NCBI RefSeq assembly: GCF_010994035.1
Contig: NZ_WIXN01000004.1
Location: forward strand, 124,001 to 188,000
Source: Virgibacillus aidingensis
GTDB taxonomy: Bacteria; Bacillota; Bacilli; Bacillales; Amphibacillaceae
Direction: 5' to 3'
DNA length: 64,000 bases
Shown here piece by piece: positions 35,045 to 44,749 of this stretch. The notes beneath the pieces are model-generated. The model was given only the letters and a program-made list of their open reading frames with translations. It was not told where the DNA came from and searched no databases. How positions within the stretch are numbered: position 1 is the stretch's first letter; every line of letters starts with the position of its first letter. Position numbers and translations under genes: made by a program.

Positions 35045-38000
35045 TTATTTCCACTTTTCCAATAGGCTTTTCGCATTTGCCTTGAGCGAGTTATAGGCTT
35101 CAATAGAAATGAAGTCATTTTCTTTTTGATGGTCAAGCAGAAGGATGAACCCTTCCATGTGTTTAACGACCTTTTGGGATAATTCATTTTTTTCATAATG
35201 ACTTACTGCAGCCAAATGGGTTTTCAATAAGCGTGCATCAGAAACCCTTTCAAATTCTCCATTTTCTTCAAATTGCTCAACGAGTACCTTTATATCATCG
35301 CTTGAAGGTGTTTCTCTATCTGTCATAATGCTTAACCAAGCATCAGCCCAGTTGCCATGATCACTTCCATTACCATTACCGCCATCTGTGACAACAAGTT
35401 TTAGTTCTTTTACCCCTTCCACATTGACATCGATTGTTTTAGCCTCTGTGGCAGCTTCCATCAATCCACTATCAAATAGTTTCTCTCCATCAGCATAAAC
35501 CTTAAAGACTATACTGGCAGGTGTATTCGGTCCCATATAATCATCAACCCCGACATCTGCCGTAAAGCGGGCATACTGTCCGTCCAAATCATATATGATT
35601 TCACTCGGAGCGTGGACACCCAGTCCTTTTTTATAAACCTTTCCATTTATAGTAATCGGTCCGCCATCTCCTGAACCCATTTCGCCGTTACTCATATCAC
35701 GTTCAACAGGGCCCCAGCCATTATCTGCATTTACCCAGTCTAAGTCACTTACATATATACCCCTGACGATTATATCCGCATTAGCAGATGACACCACTGC
35801 ATCACTAATTAGAGTATTTACCGGCAATGATTTAGCTCCAGAATAGTCATGAGGCGGCGTAACTTCGATGGTATAAGTTTTTTCTTCCTTGCCGGCTAGA
35901 TTAAATTCTTGTTCTTCGGACTGTATCGACCAGCCATCAGGTGTCTCAACAACAAGGCTGCCTGAAGTGGCTTCCTTTCGATTATTTACTATAGTAGCTT
36001 CTATTTCACCCGAATCTTCATTGCCAATCATAACCTCATTGATATCCTTTAATGTTATTGCAGATTGAACACTGATATGCTGCTTGGCTTCTACCTTTCC
36101 TTCTTCCGCCTCAAAAATCGCTTTAACAGTATAAATATCCTTTACCGCATTTAATGGAATATCCATTTCCGTTTGAATGGTATGTGTCTCACCAGGATCT
36201 ATATTCGGGATATTGATATCGTTTGGTTCAACAGACCAATTTTCTGGTGTTGTCAGAAAAACCTTTCCGGTTGAAATCGGCTGAGTACCCTGATTCGCTA
36301 TTTCCACCTCAACAGGTACCTTATTTCCGGCAATTGATTCGCCCGGCATTTGGAAAGAAACATCCAGGTTTGAAACTATTTCGTATGTTTTTCCGGGCTG
36401 GATATCAAAGCTGATTATATTGTCCTCTTGTACAAAAGGAATTTCCTTGTTATTCTCTTTATCCAGAATGCTAAAAGGTTCATCAAACACAGAACTCTTC
36501 AATTGAATTGACTTTTCTTCATTCTCTTCATCAGAAGACAGTAATATTTCCGTTGGTACTTTATTTTTCCACTTAACATCAACCGTAAATGCCCCGCGGG
36601 CACGGAGACCTTTATAACTGCCATCTTCCCATGCATCAGGCAATGCAGGTAGTAATTCAATAACATCTGTATGGCTTTGCAATAACATTTCCGCTACGCC
36701 TGCAGTTGCTCCAAAGTTCCCATCAATTTGAAATGGGGGATGCGTATCCCATAAATTGTCCAATGTACTATTTTTTAACTGCTCCGACAGCATTTTATGA
36801 GCACGATTTCCATCTAACAAACGGCTCCAGAAATTAATTTTCCAAGCCTTACTCCAACCTGTGCCCCCATCTCCACGTGCATTTAACGATACTTCTGCTG
36901 CTTCTGCAAATTCAGGTGTCATTTCTGGTGAAATTTGATTACCTGGATGTAGTGCAAAAAGATGTGATACATGACGATGTTCGTTATTTGGATCGTCCAA
37001 ATCTTCTTTCCACTCTTGCAGCTGGCCCCAAGAGCCAATTCTTAAACCTGGATCAAGCTTTTCCTTTGCATCCAATAACTCTTTACGAAATTCTTTATCT
37101 ACCTCTAACACTTCAGTCGCCTCAAGTGTGTTGGTAAATAAATCCCAAATGATTTGCTGAGACATAGAAGCTCCGGCACGGAATGATCCCTGTTCAGGTG
37201 AGTAACTTGGTGATGCCACTAGTTTTCCGTCTCTAGGGTCTTCAACTAAATTGTCCAACCAAAATTCTGCTGCTTCTTTCATAATTGGATAGGCTTCTTC
37301 TTCTAAATATTCTGTATCACTTGAGAAAAGATAATGCTCCCATAACGGTTGGGTTAGCCACGCCGCTGCTTCGGGGAAGTAAAAAGCCGACCACCAGTTT
37401 TTTGGCCCTGTATGATCAAAGATATTCATTTCATTATGAGTAACCCAACCGGCTGCACCATAATGAATTTCTGCCGTTTCTCTTCCACGCATACGCATTT
37501 TATCAACATAATCAACAAGTGGAGGAACAGTCTCACTTAAGTTAGTTACCTCTGAAGGCCAATAGTTCATTTGAACATTAATGTTTGTGTGATAATCTGC
37601 ACTCCATGGCGGAGAGGTTGAATCATTCCAAACGCCTTGTAAATTTGCCGGAAGTGAGCCATCCCTTGATGAACTAATTAACAAATAACGTCCATACTGG
37701 AAAAACAATGACTCCAATGTACGGCTATTCACGTCATCTTTATCTCCGGTATAGGTATCTAATAATTCATTTGTTGGAATATCAGCAATGTCTTGACCGA
37801 TGTTTAGTTCAACACGATCAAACAATTCTTTATAATCTTCTTGATGTGTTACAAGTAATTCATTGTATGATTTTTCTGCCGCTGCATTAAGCGTCGAAGT
37901 TACACGTTCATGCGGATGTTCTCTTTTATACGCCGGATATTTTTGCTCATAATCTGTACCGGCAGTTAATAAAATGGTGACTGAATCTGCTCCATTTACC

Positions 38001-38806
38001 TCCACCTTATCTGATTTGGTTTCTAAGGTTCCGCCTTCGTTTTGTATAAGCATCTGTGATTCAAATGCCATTTCATTATCCAAATTACCAGTCATTTGCA
38101 AACGTCCATTTCTGGCCGTTATTTCCGTATCATCATGCGGCGTTGTGAATTTACTTGAAAATGTTAATGCTCCTGGTTCACTTGCTGTTAAGCGCATCAC
38201 CATAACATTATCCGGATAGTTGGCAAAATACTCGCGTTTATAAGTGATGCCGTCCTCTGTATAAATAACTCTTGCTATACCATCCTCTAAATCAAGTTCC
38301 CTCAGATAATCCTCCGTGTTATTTGATGAGGCAAAGTCTAAGTAGATATCACCAAATGTCTGATATGCACCATATGCACGATCTGTGTTCATAAGGTCAT
38401 AAGCTGCCTCATCCGCAGCATCGAAATTTTGTTCATTTATTAATTCTCGTATTCTTTTCAGTGGTTCCAGATTCTGTTCTGGCCAATTTCCTCCGCGATA
38501 GTCTTCCCATTCACCAGGGCCGCCTGTCCATAATGTTTTCTCATTAAATTGAATGCGTTCCTGTGCAACTTCTCCAAAAATCATTCCGCCCATATATCCA
38601 TTGCCGATAGGGAGCGCCTCATTTTCCCAGCTTTTTGCAGGTTCGTCATACCAAAGTGAAAGATTGTTAGATGGTCTGACAACCCATTCAGCAGAATATG
38701 GTTGAGGATGATCTGCATTAACTATTAAACTAGGATTTTCCAGTAAGGGTACTAACAACATAAGAATTAGGATAAACGAAACTATTTTCCCTTTGTTTTT
38801 TCTCAA
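35045..38806 (-). CDS. Secreted multidomain alpha-L-fucosidase, GH95
   Basis: A 1253-residue protein. Signal peptide ([20 protein letters not shown], cleavage near VNA, residue 31); GH95 N-domain from about 40 ([32 protein letters not shown]); catalytic barrel with [10 protein letters not shown] (Asn408, Asn410), SPEQG (Glu538) and DGNFGAT (Asp695), matching the Asn/Asn/Glu/Asp set of bifidobacterial AfcA; two NEW3/CARDB-like beta domains at about 825-1010; an NPCBM sugar-binding domain at about 1030-1175 ([24 protein letters not shown]); a FIMAH-type C terminus ([15 protein letters not shown]). GH95 inverting enzymes favour alpha-1,2-fucose, complementing GH29. The start is TTG 38806 with AAAGGAAG. 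No anchor motif. Confidence 0.93.
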   Translation of the reverse strand: MRKNKGKIVSFILILMLLVPLLENPSLIVNADHPQPYSAEWVVRPSNNLSLWYDEPAKSWENEALPIGNGYMGGMIFGEVAQERIQFNEKTLWTGGPGEWEDYRGGNWPEQNLEPLKRIRELINEQNFDAADEAAYDLMNTDRAYGAYQTFGDIYLDFASSNNTEDYLRELDLEDGIARVIYTEDGITYKREYFANYPDNVMVMRLTASEPGALTFSSKFTTPHDDTEITARNGRLQMTGNLDNEMAFESQMLIQNEGGTLETKSDKVEVNGADSVTILLTAGTDYEQKYPAYKREHPHERVTSTLNAAAEKSYNELLVTHQEDYKELFDRVELNIGQDIADIPTNELLDTYTGDKDDVNSRTLESLFFQYGRYLLISSSRDGSLPANLQGVWNDSTSPPWSADYHTNINVQMNYWPSEVTNLSETVPPLVDYVDKMRMRGRETAEIHYGAAGWVTHNEMNIFDHTGPKNWWSAFYFPEAAAWLTQPLWEHYLFSSDTEYLEEEAYPIMKEAAEFWLDNLVEDPRDGKLVASPSYSPEQGSFRAGASMSQQIIWDLFTNTLEATEVLEVDKEFRKELLDAKEKLDPGLRIGSWGQLQEWKEDLDDPNNEHRHVSHLFALHPGNQISPEMTPEFAEAAEVSLNARGDGGTGWSKAWKINFWSRLLDGNRAHKMLSEQLKNSTLDNLWDTHPPFQIDGNFGATAGVAEMLLQSHTDVIELLPALPDAWEDGSYKGLRARGAFTVDVKWKNKVPTEILLSSDEENEEKSIQLKSSVFDEPFSILDKENNKEIPFVQEDNIISFDIQPGKTYEIVSNLDVSFQMPGESIAGNKVPVEVEIANQGTQPISTGKVFLTTPENWSVEPNDINIPNIDPGETHTIQTEMDIPLNAVKDIYTVKAIFEAEEGKVEAKQHISVQSAITLKDINEVMIGNEDSGEIEATIVNNRKEATSGSLVVETPDGWSIQSEEQEFNLAGKEEKTYTIEVTPPHDYSGAKSLPVNTLISDAVVSSANADIIVRGIYVSDLDWVNADNGWGPVERDMSNGEMGSGDGGPITINGKVYKKGLGVHAPSEIIYDLDGQYARFTADVGVDDYMGPNTPASIVFKVYADGEKLFDSGLMEAATEAKTIDVNVEGVKELKLVVTDGGNGNGSDHGNWADAWLSIMTDRETPSSDDIKVLVEQFEENGEFERVSDARLLKTHLAAVSHYEKNELSQKVVKHMEGFILLLDHQKENDFISIEAYNSLKANAKSLLEKWK

Positions 38807-39214
38807 ATTTTTACACTTCCTTTAATAAGTAATAGGTTGCTAGAATGTGCCGTATCGGATAGGGTGAGGCTTTTGACCACCCCATCCATTTCATTTGTCA
38901 TCTAAGCAATTGCTAATGGCATGTTTACTAAAAAAAGCTTACTGTGACAAGGATTTTTTACTGAATACCTTTCCAAATATCCTCCTTTCATTCGGAATAA
39001 TGCATACACCATATCAGTCTTTTTTACGCTGAAATGATGATAACACAACAACTAGATTCAAGATTTTGCCACCAATTATTACCTCAAAACTTGTTGAATA
39101 CTTGGTACATTTTCTTTGAAACTGATACCAATATACTTCCAAGGGTAATGATTGCGTTTTCAAAAGTTATTTTTCTTTTGTTTTATACTTTGTTTTTGTT
39201 TTTTTATTTTTTAT
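38807..39214 (-). promoter_or_regulatory. Approximately 410-base 5' leader of the GH95 gene
   Basis: Downstream of the promoter at 39222-39250 this leader carries a cre site (39148-39163) and an imperfect hairpin (39010-39036) in the same order as the GH29 leader, then about 200 bases with no recognisable element before the TTG start. No intact gene is present on either strand. Confidence 0.45.
39148..39163 (-). promoter_or_regulatory. cre site (CcpA operator), GH95 leader
   Basis: Minus strand TTGAAAACGCAATCAT matches all fixed positions of the cre consensus. It lies at the same distance from its promoter as the GH29 copy (about +52 to +67), implying carbon catabolite repression by roadblock. 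Confidence 0.8.
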
Positions 39215-39221
39215 TATGTTG

Positions 39222-39250
39222 ATTGTAACTGATTGACAAATCAAAATCAA
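39222..39250 (-). promoter_or_regulatory. SigA-type promoter of the GH95 fucosidase gene
   Basis: TTGATT (39245-39250) and TACAAT (39222-39227) with a 17-base spacer on the minus strand, the same geometry as the GH29 promoter; the first nine spacer bases are TTGATTTGT in both. Confidence 0.72.
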
Positions 39251-39495
39251 TAGTTTTATTATAATTTTTTGATAATACTTGCTATTATATTAGTAAGCCG
39301 CTTTATTGCACATGAGGCAATTATTAAATTTACTAAATAACTATTGAAAAAAAGCTTTTATTTCTCCGGTATCTTTTGATAAAATGATGTTTCCCTAGAA
39401 TAACAAAATAAATCAAATAAAACAGAATAATGTAAAAGGCAGTTTTCGTTTCTGTTGTTACAAAACTGCTAACAGGATTCGTACGGGACCGGCAC

Positions 39496-39539
39496 ACAAA
39501 AAAAGAGGTAAAACCAATTAGTTTTACCCCATAAAATGT
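39496..39539 (-). terminator. Terminator after the sialidase gene (identical to 34957-35000)
   Basis: GGTAAAAC (39507-39514) and GTTTTACC (39521-39528) with a six-base loop, followed on the minus strand by TCTTTTTTTGT. It ends the nan operon about 40 bases after the sialidase stop. Confidence 0.85.
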
Positions 39540-39575
39540 TTTATTATATTCGCTGAGTTTTATTTTATCCCTCGT

Positions 39576-42005
39576 TTAATAACGACCGTTGCCACTGGCT
39601 CTTACTCTGATTATATCGGTTAACTGGTTCTTACTTTCGTTAATGGAGAGGCTTTCTCCATATACATTGTAAATGTTTAACCCCAAGTCAAACATGGCAT
39701 GAATGTCATGGGTACCAGGTGATAACTCAGGTACTTCCGCTTCAAAAATAAAATGATGGTGTCCCGTTTGTTCGACAAGATCAAAGGACACATCGTGGCC
39801 TCCGATATTGGCTTGCAAACGTTTATCCCCGATCAGCATCACGTAATCCTCAAAAGCAACCTCAATTTGTACCGTTTCTCCAGGACGATATACAGGAGGC
39901 GGCGACTGTATCACTTCCATGGAATCTACTTCCGGAGCTGGCTTTTCTGCCTCCCGCTCCCATTTCAGATATTCGGGGTTAAACTTGAAAAAGTCCATTA
40001 CAGTGTTGGGTGTACCCTCGTAAAACAGGCCAATCTCTCCATTTGGAAGATTTGCCAGGCTCGAGTAACCGTAGTGGCCGCTTTTCACCAGCTGTTCATA
40101 TTTCCAATCAAAAGAATAGTTTGTATGGCCATTTTCGTCCACACCATCCTCTTGAATCAGCCCTACTCTTACAGTACCGTTGATTCTGCTAGTAGGATGA
40201 TTGGCGCTGGAGAAGATAACAGCTTCTTGTCCATCAATTTTTCCATCATACCGAATCGCCGACATTTGACTGTACGGAGCAACCAGAGCCTCTTCCGTTA
40301 CTACCTCAGGCTGCCAGGTTTCCCCGCCATCTACGCTTGTTGCAACTCGCGCGTACCCTGAATAATTGCGCATAAATAGCTTCAACTGGCCATCCGGCAT
40401 TTCCACTACCTGTGCTTCGGTAATCTCATGAGCCTGCTCGGTAAAATCTTTTTCATTGATGGTCTCTCCATCTCCTACATGTCTTCCTTCATTTGGAGAC
40501 TCTCCGCGATGCCACGTTTCTCCGTTATCATCACTGTAAATTACCGCACTGGCCTGTCTGTTATTGTCGTTGATAAAATATACAGGGAAAACAAGTCTTC
40601 CTTCATTTTCTCCCTCTTTCAGCTGAATGCCGTTGCCAGGCCCTGCACCCAGAAACATCATATATTCTTCTTTTACCTGATCATTCAAATCTATGGGACC
40701 AGTCCAGTTCTCCCCTTCATCATCACTGTAATACAACTCCAGGTACGAAGTTTTTAATGGTTTCAAAGGGGACGTTGCACTGAAAATATTATCTATCTTG
40801 TCTCCATTTTCATATAGATCGCGTTTCATATCTACCGTATAACCGGTAACTTCGCCATTTTCATCATAGACTTCTCCATCTTCCCGAATCGTATACTGAT
40901 TGTCATCCTCATCAGTTAAAAACATATAATCTTTACCGTCAATGGTTGAAAAACCGGTGCCTTTTTCCGTATTAGCTCCGAAGCCGCCCATCAAACCGGC
41001 TCCATCAGGCCAACCGTCTACAATCGCGAAAATTCTTTCATTTTCTGTATCTTCCGTGAAGGCCAAATCTATGTTGGAAGCAGTGTCCGGATAGGCATTT
41101 ATTAAAATACCTTCCTCTTCCCAGGTATCACCCTGATCATGACTCCTTCTTACTGCTGCATGAATATCATTCGGAGAATCCCCAGGCCCTCCGATACGAC
41201 GATCAATTCCGGCTAAGAGTGTACCATTTTGTGTATAAAACAGGGCAGGAATCCTAAAGTTCGGGGAATCCATAAACCCAGGATAAAAGATACTTTCAGG
41301 TTCTGTTACAAAAGCATCTTCCGGCAATGGGTTGCCAGGTAATTCCTCGGATGCTGTCTCGGCAGTGACATTCTTAAGTTCTTCATCCGTCAGCGGCTCG
41401 TTATACATTTCCACAAAATCAATATCACCGCTAAATTCATAGTTATTTCCTGATGCCCTGTCTGTCTTCCCGATAAATGCACTATTCGGTTCATAAACAT
41501 GGCTTAAAAATCTGCGGGGGGAATCTGTATCTTCTTTAATCAACTCCCCGTCCAAAAAGAACTTATATCCTTCTTCTTTATCCATCACCATGGCCGCAGT
41601 GTAGACCTCTCCCTCTTCAAAGTCTACATGATCGGAAATAATATGGATATTTTCCTTCGGCTCTCCGGGTGCTTCGTATCGATTTTCGCTTCCTATTCCC
41701 GATGATGAAATATAGAAGTGGAAATGACCATCAGAGACATGATTATTACTTAATGAAAAAAGAGACATAATCGATGATCCATCAGACCGAAATCTGGCCA
41801 CAATAGTACCTTCATCCAAATCTTTTAGCTGGTCCACTTCATGCTCCAGGTTTATGAAATTATCATCTGTAATTGTCTCATTTTCAATATGCAGGATTGG
41901 TTCCACACTTCCTGCGGTTTCTGCCTTTGCTGTCTCAGTTGTTCCTGCAAAAGCAAGAATAACCCCAACGAATGCAAATACGATTAGCTTTTTAAAATGT
42001 GTCAT
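39576..42005 (-). CDS. Secreted exo-alpha-sialidase, GH33
   Basis: About 809 residues. Signal peptide (LIVFAFVGVILAFAGTTETA) then a LamG-type domain at about 35-210 and a six-bladed sialidase domain. The FRIP motif is at about residue 250 (Arg251 of the Arg triad). Four Asp-box motifs are visible: SHDQGDTW, SDDEGENW, SDDNGETW and SVDGGETW. A C-terminal beta domain follows from about 695. It releases terminal sialic acid from glycans outside the cell. ATG 42005 is chosen because it leads straight into the signal peptide and an AAGGAGG site lies upstream; earlier in-frame codons overlap nanK. It is the last gene of the nan operon, so enzyme and uptake are co-transcribed. Unlike the fucosidases it has no FIMAH tail. 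Confidence 0.93.
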   Translation of the reverse strand: MTHFKKLIVFAFVGVILAFAGTTETAKAETAGSVEPILHIENETITDDNFINLEHEVDQLKDLDEGTIVARFRSDGSSIMSLFSLSNNHVSDGHFHFYISSSGIGSENRYEAPGEPKENIHIISDHVDFEEGEVYTAAMVMDKEEGYKFFLDGELIKEDTDSPRRFLSHVYEPNSAFIGKTDRASGNNYEFSGDIDFVEMYNEPLTDEELKNVTAETASEELPGNPLPEDAFVTEPESIFYPGFMDSPNFRIPALFYTQNGTLLAGIDRRIGGPGDSPNDIHAAVRRSHDQGDTWEEEGILINAYPDTASNIDLAFTEDTENERIFAIVDGWPDGAGLMGGFGANTEKGTGFSTIDGKDYMFLTDEDDNQYTIREDGEVYDENGEVTGYTVDMKRDLYENGDKIDNIFSATSPLKPLKTSYLELYYSDDEGENWTGPIDLNDQVKEEYMMFLGAGPGNGIQLKEGENEGRLVFPVYFINDNNRQASAVIYSDDNGETWHRGESPNEGRHVGDGETINEKDFTEQAHEITEAQVVEMPDGQLKLFMRNYSGYARVATSVDGGETWQPEVVTEEALVAPYSQMSAIRYDGKIDGQEAVIFSSANHPTSRINGTVRVGLIQEDGVDENGHTNYSFDWKYEQLVKSGHYGYSSLANLPNGEIGLFYEGTPNTVMDFFKFNPEYLKWEREAEKPAPEVDSMEVIQSPPPVYRPGETVQIEVAFEDYVMLIGDKRLQANIGGHDVSFDLVEQTGHHHFIFEAEVPELSPGTHDIHAMFDLGLNIYNVYGESLSINESKNQLTDIIRVRASGNGRY

Positions 42006-42028
42006 CAAAATCAATTCCTCCTTAATTT

Positions 42029-42943
42029 TTACAGCCTCTCCCAATTTAAATCATTCTTTAGCTGATACACGGCACCTTGCAAGTTAGTATCATTGCCATT
42101 TTGTGCCATTTTTAATTCTAAGGAGTGTTGGAAGGAAGGCATGATTCGAGCATTCACATTTTTTTGCAGTTTTTTGAGTAAATAATCTCCCTGCTCGGAA
42201 ATACCGCCTCCAATGACAATCAAAGGAGGGTTAAATATGTGAACAAGCGACTTAATCCCCAATGCAACATCTTCAATCCATTTATCAATCAGCAGCTCCG
42301 ATGCCCTGTCACCCTGTTTAGCCTGATTAAATAATAGCGGCAAAGAGATACTTGTTTTAAAGTAATCTGCTGCCCGATGTTCCAAAGCACTGCTGGAAGC
42401 ATATTGCTCATAGCAGCCAGAATCACCGCAAAGACAGGGTTTTCCATCGGGATAGAGTGTCATATGACCGAATTCTCCTGCGGAATATCCTGCACCGGGA
42501 TAAACCTGGCCGTTCATGACAATGGCTCCTCCGATTCCGGTCCCAAGCGTCATACAAAGAAAATGGCTCACCTCCTTAGCAGCCCCCCGCCAATATTCTC
42601 CGAGAGCTGCACAGTTTACATCATTATCAATCATCACCGGCAGGTCAAGAGCTATTTCCAATTCTTTTTTTATATTCAAACCGGTATAACCGGGGAGGGA
42701 TTCTGTAGCATGGATCACGCTTCCCTCCTGTTTATCGATTTGACCTGCTGTGCTGACAGCTAGTCCGTTTAGTGTATAATCCTTCTGCAGACGTTTGGCA
42801 ATTTCTATGACCTGGCCAATTACGGCCATACCGCCTTCACTTGCTCTTGTATCCGTTTTCGATTTATAGAGTATATCGCCTTGTTCGTTCAGCACACCAT
42901 ATTTAATACTCGTGCCGCCAATATCAAAAGCACCTGCAATCAC
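42029..42943 (-). CDS. nanK: ROK-family sugar kinase, probable N-acetylmannosamine kinase
   Basis: A 304-residue ROK kinase: AFDIGGTSIKYGVL (phosphate loop), STAGQID, MIDNDVNCAALGEYW (catalytic Asp), TLGTGIGGAIV, GEFGHMTL and the zinc motif CLCGDSGCYEQYAS, then VIGGGIS. In a cluster with nanA and nanE it should phosphorylate N-acetylmannosamine to the 6-phosphate. GTG 42943 follows GGGGGG. Sugar specificity rests on context; a glucokinase-like activity cannot be excluded from sequence alone. Confidence 0.85.
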   Translation of the reverse strand: MIAGAFDIGGTSIKYGVLNEQGDILYKSKTDTRASEGGMAVIGQVIEIAKRLQKDYTLNGLAVSTAGQIDKQEGSVIHATESLPGYTGLNIKKELEIALDLPVMIDNDVNCAALGEYWRGAAKEVSHFLCMTLGTGIGGAIVMNGQVYPGAGYSAGEFGHMTLYPDGKPCLCGDSGCYEQYASSSALEHRAADYFKTSISLPLLFNQAKQGDRASELLIDKWIEDVALGIKSLVHIFNPPLIVIGGGISEQGDYLLKKLQKNVNARIMPSFQHSLELKMAQNGNDTNLQGAVYQLKNDLNWERL

Positions 42944-42972
42944 CTGTGTCCCCCCATTTCACGTTTTACAAT

Positions 42973-44250
42973 CTAATTAAGCAAGTCCACCAGGAATGTG
43001 GATAATTCAGGGAAAAAGATCAACACTACCGTAACAAGAATGAGCGGAATCAGGAATGGCAGGACGCCTCTGTACATGGTGCCCACCGGAATATTACCAA
43101 CCCGCGACACTACAAATAATGCCATACCCATCGGTGGTGTCAAAATGCCAATCATTAAATTCAGAACGACAAATGCACCGAAAAAGATGGGGTCAACACC
43201 GGCACTTGTTACTACCGGAATCAGAACCGGAACGACCAGGACCAGTAACGCAAGCGCCTCCACAAATGTGCCAAGGACAATCAATAATACGCTGATTAAC
43301 ATGAGAAGAAAGATTGGGTTTTCCGTAATACCCAAAAAGCCTTCAGCCACTTTGATGGCCACTCGCTCTCTTGCCACGAATTGGCCAAAAAACTCCACAG
43401 CAGCAAGCATCAGCACGACCACTCCGGTCATCTTCAGCGCATCGACGATATTGGCATACACTTTCTTTAACGTCAGTTCCCGATAAACAAAAAAACCAAG
43501 AAATAAAGCATAAACAGTACTTACTACAGCAGCTTCCGTCGGCGTAAAAAATCCAGAAAAAATTCCGACGATGATAATTAAAGGAGTCAGCAATGCCCAA
43601 AAAGATTTCAGGAAGTTCTCGCCGATCACTTTCAGGCTGGCCCGCTCAAGTACTATGTAGTTCCGTTTTTTAGCAATAATAAACGTAGTTATAAATAGAG
43701 ATATCGCTACAAGCAGACCTGGAACGAGCCCCGCAATAAACATGGAAGCAACCGAAACATTGGCAAGTGCTGCATAAATAATCATGTTCAGACTGGGTGG
43801 AATAATTCCGCTGAGAATCGATGAAGCTGCGGTCAATCCACCGTTAAAGTCATCATCATAGCCTGCCTTCCGCATCGTTCTGATTTCCAGCTGGCCCAGC
43901 CCTCCGGCGTCTGCCAGTGATGAACCGGACATACCGGAGAACATTAAACTGGCGGTGATGTTAACATGCCCGACACCGCCGGGTACATGTCCCACCAATG
44001 ACATGGCAAAATTAAAAATACGGTCCGTGATCCCGGATGAGTTCATCAATGTTCCCGTTAGTATAAAGAACGGAATAGCAAGTAAGGTGAAATTATTGAT
44101 TCCGCTTATCAGCTGGGCACCCGAGGCGTAAATAAGGCTCCAATCTCCTATAATAAAGTACAATAAAGCAGCCATAATTAAGGTGAAGCCAACAGGAATA
44201 CCCAGAAATAGTAAGACTAACCATGCGATGAAAATAATTGCTATCTCCAT
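42973..44250 (-). CDS. TRAP transporter large permease (DctM/SiaM type), probable sialic acid uptake
   Basis: A 425-residue membrane protein with about 12 segments. DctM motifs: IPFFILTGTLMNSSGITDRI, HVPGGVGHVNITASLMFSGMSG, SSLADAGGLG, GIIPPSLNMIIYAAL, and a final GILTPPMGMALFVV. It is the sodium-driven channel subunit working with the small permease (immediately upstream, stop and start adjacent) and the binding protein. Context with nanA, nanE, nanK and sialidase points to N-acetylneuraminate. TRAP systems are less common than SSS or ABC sialic acid importers in Bacillaceae. Confidence 0.9.
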   Translation of the reverse strand: MEIAIIFIAWLVLLFLGIPVGFTLIMAALLYFIIGDWSLIYASGAQLISGINNFTLLAIPFFILTGTLMNSSGITDRIFNFAMSLVGHVPGGVGHVNITASLMFSGMSGSSLADAGGLGQLEIRTMRKAGYDDDFNGGLTAASSILSGIIPPSLNMIIYAALANVSVASMFIAGLVPGLLVAISLFITTFIIAKKRNYIVLERASLKVIGENFLKSFWALLTPLIIIVGIFSGFFTPTEAAVVSTVYALFLGFFVYRELTLKKVYANIVDALKMTGVVVLMLAAVEFFGQFVARERVAIKVAEGFLGITENPIFLLMLISVLLIVLGTFVEALALLVLVVPVLIPVVTSAGVDPIFFGAFVVLNLMIGILTPPMGMALFVVSRVGNIPVGTMYRGVLPFLIPLILVTVVLIFFPELSTFLVDLLN

Positions 44251-44727
44251 CTATTTCACCTCCTCAGTCTTGCCTTCTCGCCATTCTTTAACTATACGCT
44301 CAATCAATCGGTAGATCATAATGAGCGTAAGAATCGGGAGAGCTGCGAACATATAGGCATATGAAATTTGTAAAGTAACGATATTTAAATGCGTCTGACT
44401 TTGCAAAATAGGGATACTAATAATAAATACCACTATAAGCGTACAAAGTATTAAAAACTGATTGAATATATACACCCATTTTTGCGCTTTAGCGGGGAGT
44501 CTATTAACAAAAACATCAATGGCCACATGACTGTTATCTTTTATACAGGCTGCAATCCCCAAATAACCGGCATAAATGAAAAGAAGTTTGCTCAGTTCCT
44601 CTGTCCACACCAAGGGAACTCCAATCCCTTGGCGTGTCAGAGTTTGTACAACCAAAACAACCAGCATGGCCACAAACAAACCGCTTCCAATAATTTCTTC
44701 AAAATTGTTATAAATCTTCTTCAACAT
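44251..44727 (-). CDS. TRAP transporter small permease (DctQ/SiaQ type)
   Basis: A 158-residue four-segment membrane protein with the DctQ features VVQTLTRQGIGVPLVWTEEL, SKLLFIYAGYLGIAAC and VAIDVFVNRLPAK. It partners the large permease whose ATG follows its stop codon directly. AGGTGATC precedes ATG 44727. Confidence 0.9.
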   Translation of the reverse strand: MLKKIYNNFEEIIGSGLFVAMLVVLVVQTLTRQGIGVPLVWTEELSKLLFIYAGYLGIAACIKDNSHVAIDVFVNRLPAKAQKWVYIFNQFLILCTLIVVFIISIPILQSQTHLNIVTLQISYAYMFAALPILTLIMIYRLIERIVKEWREGKTEEVK

Positions 44728-44749
44728 GCCTGATCACCTTCATGGTTGT

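Larger units (their letters stand above)
39009..39539 (-). repeat. Regulatory/intergenic module, copy B (before GH95)
   Basis: Diverged copy of 34416-35000 covering the sialidase terminator, GH95 promoter and early leader. It is somewhat shorter than copy A because of deletions around 39290-39310. The promoter spacing, cre position and terminator are kept while the sequence between has drifted, which argues for selection on these elements. Confidence 0.8.

Noticed and set aside
34959-39540. Repeated terminator segments as ends of a mobile element flanking GH95
   Set aside because: The two 44-base copies are direct, lie at gene ends with hairpins and T-runs, and belong to longer drifted modules; no transposase or target duplication is present.
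39753-40361. 202-codon plus-strand frame opposite the sialidase gene
   Set aside because: Antisense to the sialidase blades, including two Asp boxes; no start signal or domain.
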